Of a DNA stretch of 64,000 bases, positions 19,877 to 28,135 are shown one piece after another. Under the pieces are notes generated by a model that was not told the DNA's origin, made no database searches, and saw only the letters and a list, made by a program, of their open reading frames with translations. Source of the DNA: Pseudomonas tumuqii (GTDB lineage Bacteria; Pseudomonadota; Gammaproteobacteria; Pseudomonadales; Pseudomonadaceae). The translations under genes were made by a program, and so were the position numbers. Numbering within the stretch: position 1 is the stretch's first letter; each line of letters opens with the position of its first letter. The DNA is taken from contig NZ_JAAOJA010000003.1 of the NCBI RefSeq assembly GCF_013184545.1, positions 124,001 to 188,000 on the forward strand. The letters are read 5' to 3'.

Positions 19877-20347
19877 TCAGTTGTAGTCCACGGTCACGCT
19901 GAAGCTGCCAGAGTACTCCCCGGGAGACTGGCCACTGGCGATACTGAGTGTCCCGCCGACCGACAGGCTCTGGGAGCCGCCCGCACTCAGTTGCCCGGCG
20001 GCCCCGGAAGGGCTGCCGGTGAATTCATTGATGAACATATCGCCTCCCGGACCCGACAGCTTCACGAAGTCGTTACCCGGCAGTTGAATCGTATAGGTCA
20101 CATTGGCATCGCCGCTAACCGTGAACTGTGCGGCTGCGCCGGCGCTTGAAGGTATCAGCAGCACACCGCCACTGGCGCTGCGCGCGCCGCTGGTGCTGAC
20201 CGTGACGGAACCGCCGCTGCCGGCCACGAAGCTGCCGAACGACAACTCCTGGTTGTTCTGGATCGCCATCTCCAGCGCCCAGCTGGCGGGCGCCGCCAGG
20301 GCGGCGAGGGCAGCGAGGGCCAGGAGTTTCGGCAAATACGGCTTCAT
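19877..20347 (-). CDS. DUF4402 pilin-like subunit
   Basis: A 156-residue exported protein. The signal peptide ends at APASWA. The mature protein is beta-rich, Gly/Ser-rich and Cys-free. It shares with the next gene the core LSFGSFVAGSGGSVTVSTSG and a C-terminal strand ending GSFSVTVDYN. I assign it to the DUF4402 family from this pattern. With a chaperone and usher downstream it is most likely a pilus subunit. The ATG at 20347 follows CAGGAGCGCCGCG. Confidence 0.85.
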   Translation of the reverse strand: MKPYLPKLLALAALAALAAPASWALEMAIQNNQELSFGSFVAGSGGSVTVSTSGARSASGGVLLIPSSAGAAAQFTVSGDANVTYTIQLPGNDFVKLSGPGGDMFINEFTGSPSGAAGQLSAGGSQSLSVGGTLSIASGQSPGEYSGSFSVTVDYN

Positions 20348-20467
20348 CGCGGCGCTCCTGGTTATGGCATCGGTGCGGAGGCGATGTCGCTAGCGCCGGC
20401 ACTGCCAGTGGCGCTACGCGGAAAAGGGTTGCCGGACCAGGGCCCGGCTTGATAGGTCGGCGGAAGG

Positions 20468-21022
20468 TTAGTTGTATTCGACCGTTGCCGTCACGCTGCC
20501 GGTATAGGCGCCTGCAACCTGAGCCGCGCCTACCGTCAGCACGCCACCCAGGTATATGGACTGCGCGCCGGCGGTCAGCGCGCCACTTGCCACTTCGCCA
20601 CTGGTGGCGCCGCCGGCGGTCAAATCACTGACTCTGGCCAGCGCCATGGTCTCCCCGGCTCCGCCAACCCCTGTGGTCAGGATTGTGTCACCGGACCATG
20701 TGATGCTGTAGGTCGAGGTACCCTCACCGGTGACGTCGAATTTGGCGGCTGCTGGGGTGCCACCTACGGTCGACAGAATAGTGCCGGATGCTGTCCGGGC
20801 GCCGCTGGTGGAAACGGTGACGCTGCCGCCGGCACCCCGTGCGAAGCTGCCGAAGGCCAGGTCCACCGACTTGGTGATCGCGATCGGGGTGATTACGGTA
20901 GCGGTCGACGTGGTTGACGCTCCGGCGGCAAAGCCGCTGGATGACCCGAAGACGCCCAAGGCGACGACTGAAGCCAGTGCGGCACGGCGAAAGTTAGTGC
21001 GGGAAAAAGTAGCTGCGTTCAT
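20468..21022 (-). CDS. DUF4402 pilin-like subunit (first gene of the operon)
   Basis: A 184-residue exported protein. A basic N-terminus and a hydrophobic stretch (ALASVVALGVFGSSSGFAAG) form the signal peptide. The mature part has LAFGSFARGAGGSVTVSTSG and ends GSVTATVEYN, clearly paralogous to the downstream subunit. Being first in the operon it may be the major shaft subunit. ATG 21022 is chosen because AGGGGATATTCAAC precedes it and because the upstream frame is the untranslated leader holding the riboswitch. A GC-rich hairpin (GCCGGGCCCTGGTCCGGC) between the two pilin genes could lower downstream expression. Confidence 0.87.
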   Translation of the reverse strand: MNAATFSRTNFRRAALASVVALGVFGSSSGFAAGASTTSTATVITPIAITKSVDLAFGSFARGAGGSVTVSTSGARTASGTILSTVGGTPAAAKFDVTGEGTSTYSITWSGDTILTTGVGGAGETMALARVSDLTAGGATSGEVASGALTAGAQSIYLGGVLTVGAAQVAGAYTGSVTATVEYN

Positions 21023-21162
21023 GTTGAATATCCCCTGTAAGCCCTGTCGCCGGCGTGCTCGCCGTTGACAATCGCTTGAGCTGATACCGATCAGGGAGGA
21101 TCCGATAACACCACGATGTGAGTTGAGTACGGAGAACCCGTACCCGGGAAACCACATGAAAT

Positions 21163-21252
21163 GCCGGCGGTCCCGCTGTCATGGGGTTTTACACCCGTTA
21201 GACCGGTGACTTTGCGTCCCCGTCTTTCGACGGGTTTGCCTTTGCGTACGGC
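21163..21252 (-). ncRNA. Cyclic-di-GMP class I (GEMM-I) riboswitch aptamer
   Basis: Read on the minus strand, the leader contains ACGCAAAGGCAAACC, a CGTC-GAAA-GACG hairpin with the conserved GAAA tetraloop, GGGACGCAAAGTCACCGG, a receptor-like TCTAACGGG, then a second hairpin and AGCGGGACCGCCGG. GCCG at the 5' end pairs with CGGC at the 3' end to close P1. Order and spacing match the GEMM-I aptamer (compare Vibrio Vc2, recalled from memory). It begins about 15 bases after the predicted start site and ends about 140 bases before the first pilin ATG. No U-tract terminator is obvious, so the switch may act on translation or through a weak hairpin. Confidence 0.9.
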
Positions 21253-21274
21253 TTCAACGTAGATGACGGGGTGT

Positions 21275-21305
21275 TTTATAGCAAGCAAAGTATTTTTATT
21301 GTCAA
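21275..21305 (-). promoter_or_regulatory. Strong sigma-70 promoter of the pilus operon
   Basis: On the minus strand: a perfect -35, TTGACA (21300-21305), and an extended -10, TGCTATAAA (TATAAA at 21275-21280), at 19-bp spacing. Transcription would start near 21268, giving a leader of about 245 bases that contains the c-di-GMP aptamer. Confidence 0.8.
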
Positions 21306-21334
21306 TCCCGAAAAATGCTACCTGGGGCGCAGAA

Positions 21335-21640
21335 TTAGTATTTTCTGGATGGTCTGGAGTGGCCCTCTCGGGTGGGGCTTTTACCCTTGAGCACCATTCC
21401 ATTCGCTTTAGAAGAGCCATTTTCCTTTTTGAGCCATTTGCCCAGCTCCCCAGGCGGCGGGTGGCCCTGGGCGAGAGTGCTGAATAAGATGGCGGCGAGT
21501 GTCGTAGACGGCAGGCGAGGGTGGCTTTGAGTATCGAGCTGTAGCTGAAAGGGAATCAGGTCCTGCAAGCCGGAGTGCAGCTTAAGACGCAGCAGGAAAT
21601 AGAAAACTAGGCCGGCAGGGATCTTTTCTGCCCGCCTGGC
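21335..21640 (-). pseudogene. Possible gene remnant upstream of the pilus promoter
   Basis: An open minus-strand frame of about 100 codons reads KIPAGLVFYFLLRLKLHSGL, later GELGKWLKKENGSSKANGMV, and ends RPSRKY before a TAA at 21335. Composition looks protein-like rather than shadow-like, but there is no ATG (only a TTG at 21568) and no ribosome site. It may be a decayed gene fragment or chance. Family not recognised. Confidence 0.2.
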
Positions 21641-21678
21641 TTTCTACTCCCCAGCCCGTTGCGTCGGCTGGAGCAATT

Positions 21679-21708
21679 GCGATTATCGAACTGCCGTTCG
21701 ATAATCGC
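21679..21708. promoter_or_regulatory. PcaR operator in front of pcaR
   Basis: A perfect inverted repeat: GCGATTATCGAAC (21679-21691), TGCC, GTTCGATAATCGC (21696-21708). It ends 33 bases before the pcaR ATG. GTTCGATAATCGC matches the PcaR box known from P. putida, so autoregulation is inferred. A related palindrome occurs before catI. Confidence 0.8.
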
Positions 21709-21741
21709 ATCGTTGTTGCTCCCATCTGCTCAGGAGGTTGT

Positions 21742-22587
21742 ATGACCGATGCGCGTCCATCGCTGTCCGGCCTGGTGCCGCCGGTGTATGTTTCTCCGGC
21801 CAAACGCATCGCCGACCTGAGCGGCGATCCGAACTTCATGACCTCGCTGGCGCGCGGCCTGGCGGTGATCAATGCCTTCCAGGAGCGCAAGCGCCACCTG
21901 ACCATCGCGCAGATCAGCCACCGCACCGAGATCCCCCGCGCGGCTGTGCGCCGTTGCCTGTATACCCTGATGAAACTGGGTTATGCGACCACCGACGGGC
22001 GTACCTATTCGCTGCTGCCCAAGGTGCTGACCCTCGGCCATGCCTACCTGTCGTCGACGCCCCTGGCCGTCTCGGCGCAGCCCTACCTGGACCGGATCAG
22101 CGAGCAGCTGCACGAGGCCTGCAACCTGGCTACCCTGGAGGGCGAGCAGGTGCTCTACATCGCACGCTCGGCGATTCCGCAGCGCCTGATCTCGGTGGAC
22201 TTGAGCGTCGGCAGTCGCTTGCCGGCCTACTGCACGTCAATGGGCCGCATCCTCCTCGCCGCGCTGGACGACGACAGCCTGCACGACTACCTCAATCACG
22301 CCGACCTGCAGGCCAAGACCAGTCGCACCCTGCATACTCCGGAAGCGCTCTGGGAATGCTTGCAACAGGTGCGTCAGCAGGGCTGGTGTCTGGTCGATCA
22401 GGAGCTGGAGCAAGGGCTGCGCTCGCTGGCCGTGCCGGTGTACGACTCGTCCGGCCACGTACTGGCCGCGATGAACGTCAGCACCCACGCCGGGCGGGTG
22501 CCCGCCCGCGAGCTGGAGCAGCGCTTCCTGCCGATCATGCTCAACGCCAGCCGCGAGCTGAGCAGTCAGCTGTTCAAGCCATTGTGA
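21742..22587 (+). CDS. pcaR: IclR-family regulator of the beta-ketoadipate pathway, PcaR
   Basis: A 281-residue IclR-type regulator. The N-terminal winged helix-turn-helix reads HLTIAQISHRTEIPRAAVRR (about residues 52-71), and a C-terminal effector domain follows (LATLEGEQVLYIARS; LPAYCTSMGRILLAAL). It is very similar to my recollection of P. putida PcaR, which activates pca genes with beta-ketoadipate. The ATG follows CAGGAGGTTGT. Its own promoter carries a perfect palindromic PcaR box, and its likely target catIJ-pcaF has another. Confidence 0.93.
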   Translation: MTDARPSLSGLVPPVYVSPAKRIADLSGDPNFMTSLARGLAVINAFQERKRHLTIAQISHRTEIPRAAVRRCLYTLMKLGYATTDGRTYSLLPKVLTLGHAYLSSTPLAVSAQPYLDRISEQLHEACNLATLEGEQVLYIARSAIPQRLISVDLSVGSRLPAYCTSMGRILLAALDDDSLHDYLNHADLQAKTSRTLHTPEALWECLQQVRQQGWCLVDQELEQGLRSLAVPVYDSSGHVLAAMNVSTHAGRVPARELEQRFLPIMLNASRELSSQLFKPL

Positions 22588-22886
22588 GCTGAGCGTTTTT
22601 TCACAACCTCTGGGCGCCGTGGCGTTTTGTGGGCTGAGCCTGGGTGTGAATGTGTGCGGTTATCGCGCACTGATCATCCTGCTTTTGTTCGAATTCACTA
22701 AGCTGTCGTAACCGATATGATCGATGCCGGCGAGTCGACCGATACGGCGGGCGGGTAGCGCTTGCCGACCGTTGATCGGTGCAGGCCACCGTATGGCTGT
22801 TTTGCCTGTATCAATAAAAGACCTGAGGGCGGATGCCTTGCTTGTGCCGACCCTCAGCGTCATAAAAACTATAAGAGCCCCGTGTT
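22588..22886. other. pcaR-benR intergenic region
   Basis: About 300 bases with no recognisable gene, RNA or clear promoter. It presumably holds the benR promoter. No palindromic PcaR-type box was seen. Confidence 0.4.
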
Positions 22887-23840
22887 ATGGACTGTCGTCT
22901 GCTTAACGAGAAAAGTCGGATATTCCACCATGCCGACCCCTATGCAGTCTCCGATTATGTCAATCAGCATGTCGGCTCGCATTGCATTCGTTTGCCGCAA
23001 AGCGGGCGGCCCGAGGCCAGTCTGAGCCACCGCACCTTCGGCAGCCTGGATCTGTGCCGGATCAGTTACGGTGGCAGCGTGCGCGTCACCTCGCCGGCGC
23101 TGGAAACCATCTACCACCTGCAAATCCTGTTGCAGGGCCATTGCCTGTGGCGCGGCCATGCCCAGGAGCACTACTTCACCCCCGGCGAGCTGCTGCTGAT
23201 CAACCCGGACGATCCGGTCGACCTGACCTATTCCGACGATTGCGAGAAGTTCATCGTCAAGCTGCCGGCGACCTTTCTCGATCGGGCCTGCAGCGAGAAC
23301 CACTGGCGTCGTCCGACCGATGGCATTCGCTTCGCCTCACGGCACAACCTGCAGCAGCTCGACGGCTTCGTCAATCTGCTCGGGCTGGTCTGCGAGGAAG
23401 CCGAAAGTGCGCAGCCGATGACCCAGGTGCAAGAGCACTACACCCGCATCATCGCGACCAAGCTGCTCGGCCTGCTGGCCAACAACGTCGGGCGCGATGA
23501 GCTGGGCGAGAGCTGCCCATCGTTCGAGCGGATTGCCCAGTACATCGAGGACAATCTCAAGCAGGACATCGGTCTGGAGCAGTTGGCCGAGGTGGTGCGC
23601 ATGAGCCCGCGTTCGCTCTACGCGCTGTTCGAGCGCAACGCCGGCACCACGCCGAAGCACTACATCCGCAACAAGAAGCTGGAGAAGGTGCATGCCTGCC
23701 TGATCGACCCGACCGCCAAGGTGCGCAACGTCACCGAGGTGGCGCTGGATTACGGCTTCCTGCACCTGGGACGTTTCTCTGAGAGCTACAAGAGCACCTT
23801 CGGCGAGCTGCCCTCGGACACCCTGCGTCGGCGCAGCTGA
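22887..23840 (+). CDS. benR: AraC/XylS-family activator of benzoate degradation, BenR
   Basis: A 317-residue AraC/XylS regulator. The N-terminal cupin-like sensor domain (SLDLCRISYGGSVRV; WRGHAQEHYFTPGELLLINP) probably binds benzoate. The C-terminal ~100 residues contain two helix-turn-helix motifs (IGLEQLAEVVRMSPRSLYAL; VTEVALDYGFLHLGRFSESY). BenR activates benABCD by binding TGCA-N6-GGNTA direct repeats, two of which lie just upstream of benA (23946-23982). Start ATG 22887; the ribosome site is weak. Confidence 0.93.
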   Translation: MDCRLLNEKSRIFHHADPYAVSDYVNQHVGSHCIRLPQSGRPEASLSHRTFGSLDLCRISYGGSVRVTSPALETIYHLQILLQGHCLWRGHAQEHYFTPGELLLINPDDPVDLTYSDDCEKFIVKLPATFLDRACSENHWRRPTDGIRFASRHNLQQLDGFVNLLGLVCEEAESAQPMTQVQEHYTRIIATKLLGLLANNVGRDELGESCPSFERIAQYIEDNLKQDIGLEQLAEVVRMSPRSLYALFERNAGTTPKHYIRNKKLEKVHACLIDPTAKVRNVTEVALDYGFLHLGRFSESYKSTFGELPSDTLRRRS

Positions 23841-23871
23841 TTCGCGTCCATAACCTTCTTTTTTCCTGCTG

Positions 23872-23910
23872 AAACGCCCGATGCCGCACCTGGGTGCGGT
23901 ATCGGGCGTT
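23872..23910 (+). terminator. Hairpin after benR
   Basis: A strong stem: AACGCCCGATGCCGCACC pairs with GGTGCGGTATCGGGCGTT, one G.T-type mismatch included. No proper T-run follows (GTCGCG), so termination efficiency is uncertain. Confidence 0.5.
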
Positions 23911-23945
23911 GTCGCGTACCTACCGTTTATCCGTTTTCGCCGCCT

Positions 23946-24009
23946 TGCAAAAAACGGATAGAGGTCGTGCACGAACTGGATATTGTCCGACAGTCCTGAG
24001 CCGTAGCCT
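23946..24009 (+). promoter_or_regulatory. BenR-dependent promoter of the ben operon
   Basis: Two direct half-sites match TGCA-N6-GGNTA: TGCAAAAAACGGATA (23946-23960) and TGCACGAACTGGATA (23968-23982), separated by 7 bp. A -10-like TAGCCT at 24004-24009 resembles the weak -10 of the TOL Pm promoter. The arrangement is that of XylS/BenR-activated promoters. Confidence 0.75.
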
Positions 24010-24045
24010 TGATTCCGTTGAAACAATAATAACGGAGCCACGGCG

Positions 24046-25407
24046 ATGACCCTGCGACTCGACTACCTGAACGGCCTGCTGCAAGAAGACCAAGACAAGG
24101 GCATTTTCCGCTGCAAGCGCGAGATGTTCACCGACCCTCGGTTGTTCGACTTGGAGATGCAACACATCTTCGAGGGCAACTGGTTGTACCTGGCCCATGA
24201 AAGCCAGATCCCCGAGAACAACGATTACTACACCACCTCCATGGGGCGTCAGCCGATTTTCATCGCGCGCAACAAGGACGGTGTGCTGAATGCCTTCATC
24301 AACGCCTGCAGCCATCGCGGCGCCATGCTCTGCCGTTTCAAGAGCGGCAACAAGGCCACCTACACCTGCCCGTTCCATGGCTGGACCTTCAACAACTCGG
24401 GCAAGCTGCTCAAGGTCAAGGACCCCAAGGAGGCCGGCTACCCGCAGAGTTTCGACTGCGACGGCTCCCACGACCTGAAGAAGGTTGCGCGCTTCGAGTC
24501 CTACCGCGGTTTCCTGTTCGGCAGCCTGCGTGAAGACGTCGCGCCGCTGGAGGACTTCCTCGGCGAGTCGAAGAAGATCATCGACATGATCGTCGATCAG
24601 TCCGCCGATGGCCTGGAAGTGCTGCGCGGCTCCAGCACCTACGTGTTTGAGGGCAACTGGAAGCTGCAGGCCGAGAACGGTGCCGACGGCTACCACGTCA
24701 CCGCCGTGCACTGGAACTACGCCGCCACCCAGCAGCAGCGCAAGTTGAAAGAAGCCGGCGACGATATCCGCGCCATGAGCGCCGGCGGCTGGGGCAAGAA
24801 GGGCGGCGGCTTCTACTCCTTCGACAACGGTCACCTGCTGCTCTGGACCCGCTGGGACAACCCCGAGGACCGGCCGCTGTTCGCCGAGCGCGAGCGCCTT
24901 GCCAGCGAGTTCGGTGAAGCCCGCGCCGACTGGATGATCGGCAACTCGCGCAACCTCTGCCTGTACCCGAACCTGTACCTGATGGACCAGTTCGGCTCGC
25001 AGCTGCGCATCGCCCGGCCGCTATCGGTGGACAAGACCGAAGTGACCATCTACTGCATCGCGCCGAAAGGCGAGTGCGCTGAGGCGCGCGCCCGACGTAT
25101 CCGTCAGTACGAAGACTTCTTCAATGTCAGTGGCATGGCCACCCCGGACGACCTGGAAGAGTTCCGCGCCTGCCAGCAGGGCTTCGCCGGTCGCGCCATG
25201 GAGTGGAACGACATGTCCCGCGGTTGCGAACACTGGGTCGAGGGGGCCGACGAGTCGGCCAAGGAGATCGACCTGCATCCGCTGATGAGCGGCGTGCGTA
25301 CCGAAGACGAAGGCCTGTTCGTACTGCAGCACCACTACTGGCAGCAGCAGATGATCAAGGCGCTGCAAGAGCAGCAGGATCAACTGATTCACGTGGAGGG
25401 CGCGTAA
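24046..25407 (+). CDS. benA: Benzoate 1,2-dioxygenase large (alpha) subunit
   Basis: A 453-residue Rieske non-haem iron oxygenase subunit. With BenB and reductase BenC it converts benzoate to its cis-1,2-dihydrodiol-1-carboxylate. Rieske cluster ligands are Cys88/His90 (CSHRG) and Cys108/His111 (CPFHGW). The catalytic-domain iron motif is [16 protein letters not shown]. Length is typical. The ATG follows a GGAG (ACGGAGCCACGGCG). benB starts immediately after the TAA. The promoter carries BenR half-sites. Confidence 0.96.
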   Translation: MTLRLDYLNGLLQEDQDKGIFRCKREMFTDPRLFDLEMQHIFEGNWLYLAHESQIPENNDYYTTSMGRQPIFIARNKDGVLNAFINACSHRGAMLCRFKSGNKATYTCPFHGWTFNNSGKLLKVKDPKEAGYPQSFDCDGSHDLKKVARFESYRGFLFGSLREDVAPLEDFLGESKKIIDMIVDQSADGLEVLRGSSTYVFEGNWKLQAENGADGYHVTAVHWNYAATQQQRKLKEAGDDIRAMSAGGWGKKGGGFYSFDNGHLLLWTRWDNPEDRPLFAERERLASEFGEARADWMIGNSRNLCLYPNLYLMDQFGSQLRIARPLSVDKTEVTIYCIAPKGECAEARARRIRQYEDFFNVSGMATPDDLEEFRACQQGFAGRAMEWNDMSRGCEHWVEGADESAKEIDLHPLMSGVRTEDEGLFVLQHHYWQQQMIKALQEQQDQLIHVEGA

Positions 25408-25896
25408 ATGAGCCTGACTTATGAAGCCGCGCGTGACTTCCTCTACCGTGAGGCGCGCTATCTCGACGACAAGCAGTGGGACGAATGGCTGGAGCTGTAT
25501 GCCAGCGATGCGACCTTCTGGATGCCGGCCTGGGACGACCGCGATCAGCTGGTGGAAAACCCGCAGACCGAAATCTCGCTGATCTGGTACGGCAACCGCA
25601 GCGGTCTGGAAGACCGGGTGTTCCGCATCCGCACCGAGCGCTCTAGTGCCACCATTCCGGACACGCGCACCTCGCACAACATCAGCAATATCGAGCTGCT
25701 CGAGCAGGCCAATGGCCTGTGCAAGCTGCGCTTCAACTGGCACACCATGAGCTTTCGCTACAAGGTCGTCGACCACTTCTACGGCACCAGTTTCTACAGC
25801 CTCGACAGCAGCGGGCCGAACCCGCTGATCAAGGCCAAGAAGGTGGTCCTGAAGAACGACTACGTGCGGCAAGTCATCGACGTCTACCACATCTGA
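25408..25896 (+). CDS. benB: Benzoate 1,2-dioxygenase small (beta) subunit
   Basis: A 162-residue NTF2-like beta subunit of an aromatic-ring hydroxylating dioxygenase. Typical motifs are REARYLDDKQWDEWLELYASDATFWMP split over the N-terminal third, and RTSHNISNIELLE. It stabilises the alpha3beta3 hexamer. The ATG abuts the benA stop. It is followed by an unusually long 172-bp gap before benC that contains a dispersed repeat. Confidence 0.95.
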   Translation: MSLTYEAARDFLYREARYLDDKQWDEWLELYASDATFWMPAWDDRDQLVENPQTEISLIWYGNRSGLEDRVFRIRTERSSATIPDTRTSHNISNIELLEQANGLCKLRFNWHTMSFRYKVVDHFYGTSFYSLDSSGPNPLIKAKKVVLKNDYVRQVIDVYHI

Positions 25897-26068
25897 AAAC
25901 ACGGACTGAAGCTACTGCGCTGGCTTGGGCTGTGTTGCGGGACGCCTCGAAATGCTCATTCACAACCAGTGAACTGCGCTTTCTCGGCGTGCCGCGCCTT
26001 GCCCCAGCTGCGCTCGTGACGCTTCAAGCCGCGTTTTATCGGCATAGAACTGTTTAGCGAGGTGTGCC
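25897..26068. repeat. Repeat-bearing spacer between benB and benC
   Basis: ben subunit genes are usually packed tightly. This spacer contains AATGCTCATTCACAACCAGT followed by GAACTGCGCTTTC (about 25950-25985), which matches the repeat near 1885-1920. No gene is supported here. The element may have been inserted within the operon. Confidence 0.5.
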
Positions 26069-27079
26069 ATGAGCCACAAGATCGCACTGAATTTCGAAGA
26101 CGGGGTCACCCGTTTCATTGACGCCAAACTCGGCGAGACCGTGGCCGATGCCGCCTATCGCCAGGGCATCAATATCCCCCTGGATTGCCGCGACGGTGCC
26201 TGCGGGGCCTGCAAGTGCTTCGCCGAAGCCGGTCAGTACGACCTCGGCGAAGACTATATCGACGACGCCCTGAGCCAGGCCGAAGCCGAGCAGGGCTATG
26301 TGCTGACCTGCCAGATGCGTGCCGAGAGCGACTGCGTGGTGCGCGTGCCGGCCTCAAGCGAGCTGTGCAAGACCCAGCAGGCCAGCTTCGAGGCGGCGAT
26401 CAGCGCGGTGCGCCAGTTGTCCGACAGCACCATCGCCCTGTCGATCAAGGGTGAGTCGCTGAGCAAGCTGGCGTTCCTGCCGGGCCAGTACGTCAACCTC
26501 AAGGTGCCGGGCAGCGAGCAGAGCCGCGCCTATTCGTTCAGCAGCCTGCCGAAGGACGGCGAGGTCAGCTTCCTGATCCGCAACGTGCCGGGCGGCCTGA
26601 TGAGCAGCTTCCTCACTGGTTTGGCCAAGGCCGGCGACAGCATGACCCTGGCCGGCCCGCTGGGCAGCTTCTACCTGCGCGAAATCAAGCGGCCGCTGTT
26701 GCTGCTGGCCGGCGGCACCGGTCTGGCGCCCTTCACCGCGATGCTCGAGAAGATTGCCGAGCAGGGCAGCGCGCACCCGCTGCACCTGATCTACGGGGTG
26801 ACCCACGACTTCGACCTGGTCGAAATGGACAAGCTCGAGGCCCTGGCCGCGCGCATCGCCAACTTTACCTACAGCGCCTGCGTGGCCAGCCCGGATAGCA
26901 GCTACCCGCACAAGGGTTACGTCACCCAGCACATCGCGCCCAGGCACCTCAACGACGGCGACGTGGATGTCTACCTGTGCGGCCCGCCGCCGATGGTCGA
27001 GGCGGTCAGCCAATACATCCGCGAACAGGGCATCCAGCCGGCCAACTTCTATTACGAGAAGTTCGCCGCCAGCGCCTGA
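26069..27079 (+). CDS. benC: Benzoate dioxygenase electron-transfer reductase
   Basis: A 336-residue FAD- and 2Fe-2S-containing reductase passing electrons from NADH to BenAB. The N-terminal plant-type ferredoxin domain has Cys40, Cys45 and Cys48 (CRDGACGACKC) with a later Cys in VLTCQM. The FAD-binding segment is RAYSFSSLP and the NAD-binding segment is LLLAGGTGLAPFTAML, ending in a YLCGPPPMVEAV motif and the C-terminal FYYEKF. Length and domain order are normal. Confidence 0.95.
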   Translation: MSHKIALNFEDGVTRFIDAKLGETVADAAYRQGINIPLDCRDGACGACKCFAEAGQYDLGEDYIDDALSQAEAEQGYVLTCQMRAESDCVVRVPASSELCKTQQASFEAAISAVRQLSDSTIALSIKGESLSKLAFLPGQYVNLKVPGSEQSRAYSFSSLPKDGEVSFLIRNVPGGLMSSFLTGLAKAGDSMTLAGPLGSFYLREIKRPLLLLAGGTGLAPFTAMLEKIAEQGSAHPLHLIYGVTHDFDLVEMDKLEALAARIANFTYSACVASPDSSYPHKGYVTQHIAPRHLNDGDVDVYLCGPPPMVEAVSQYIREQGIQPANFYYEKFAASA

Positions 27080-27194
27080 AAGGCTCCTTTGGTCCGCTTA
27101 CTGGGTGAGCGGGCCTGTTTTATTCGAGCGTTAGCCCGGGGTTCTCTGCCGGATTCCCCCGGATTGCATCCGGGCTACGCAACCGAGGTGGTTC

Positions 27195-27971
27195 ATGAGC
27201 AAACGTTTTCAGGACAAGGTCGCCGTGATCACCGGCGCCGCCCAGGGCATCGGTCGTCGCGTGGCCGAGCGCATGGCGGCCGAGGGCGGCCGGCTGCTGC
27301 TGGTCGACCGTTCCGAGCTGGTGCACGAACTGGCCGACGAACTGGCCGGCGTCGCCGAGGTGCTGTGCCTGACCGCCGACCTCGAGCAGTTTGCCGAGTG
27401 CCAGCGGGTGATGGCCGCGACGGTCGAGCGTTTCGGCCGCCTGGACATCCTGGTCAACAACGTCGGCGGCACCATCTGGGCCAAGCCGTTCGAGCACTAC
27501 CAGGCCGATGAGATCGAGGCGGAAGTGCGTCGTTCGCTGTTCCCGACCTTGTGGTGCTGCCATGCCGCGCTGCCACAGATGCTCGCGCAGGGCAGTGGCG
27601 CCATCGTCAACGTTTCCTCGATTGCCACCCGCGGGGTCAACCGCGTGCCCTACGGCGCGGCCAAGGGCGGGGTCAACGCGCTGACCGCCTGCCTGGCCTT
27701 CGAGACCGCCGAGTGCGGCATTCGGGTCAATGCCACCGCCCCGGGCGGCACCGAAGCGCCGCCGCGGCGCATCCCGCGCAACACGGCCGCGCAGAGCGAG
27801 CAGGAGCAGCTCTGGTACCAGCAGATCGTCGACCAGACCCTCAGCAGCAGCCTGATGAAACGCTACGGCAGCATCGACGAGCAGGCCGGGGCGATTCTGT
27901 TTCTGGCCTCCGACGACGCCGCCTATATCACCGGCGTGACCCTGCCGGTGGGTGGCGGTGATCTGGGGTAG
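27195..27971 (+). CDS. benD: Dihydroxycyclohexadiene carboxylate dehydrogenase
   Basis: A 258-residue SDR that oxidises and decarboxylates the benzoate cis-diol to catechol with NAD+. The Rossmann motif is TGAAQGIGRR, with NNVGG in the middle and catalytic NVSS and PYGAAKGG (Tyr, Lys). The gap from benC (115 bp) contains inverted-repeat material (TAGCCCGG/CCGGGCTA). Start ATG 27195 is preceded by CCGAGGTGGTTC. Confidence 0.95.
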   Translation: MSKRFQDKVAVITGAAQGIGRRVAERMAAEGGRLLLVDRSELVHELADELAGVAEVLCLTADLEQFAECQRVMAATVERFGRLDILVNNVGGTIWAKPFEHYQADEIEAEVRRSLFPTLWCCHAALPQMLAQGSGAIVNVSSIATRGVNRVPYGAAKGGVNALTACLAFETAECGIRVNATAPGGTEAPPRRIPRNTAAQSEQEQLWYQQIVDQTLSSSLMKRYGSIDEQAGAILFLASDDAAYITGVTLPVGGGDLG

Positions 27972-27988
27972 GTGGAGTCGGGTTCGTT

Positions 27989-28060
27989 GATGGGTTACGC
28001 GGCGCGCGCGATTCGACGTTGTGCTTGGGCCTTGCGCTCTGCGCCGCTAACCCATCCTAC
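27989..28060. repeat. Imperfect inverted repeat between benD and benK
   Basis: GATGGGTTACGCGGCGC (27989-28005) is nearly the reverse complement of GCGCCGCTAACCCATC (28041-28056), which continues into CTAC. This belongs to a group of 'ATGGGTTA/TAACCCATCCTAC' intergenic repeats, also seen near 60289-60354 and 58586-58620. Confidence 0.55.
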
Positions 28061-28135
28061 GGAGCTACAGAAAGCCGCAGCGTTAGCCGTTTCAACCCGC
28101 TGTTCACAACAAAAACAAAAGAGAGAACCCATGCC

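Noticed and set aside
15392..21305. Integrated prophage or ICE at tRNA-Lys
   Set aside because: No integrase, phage structural or conjugation genes are seen, and no duplicated tRNA end was noticed.
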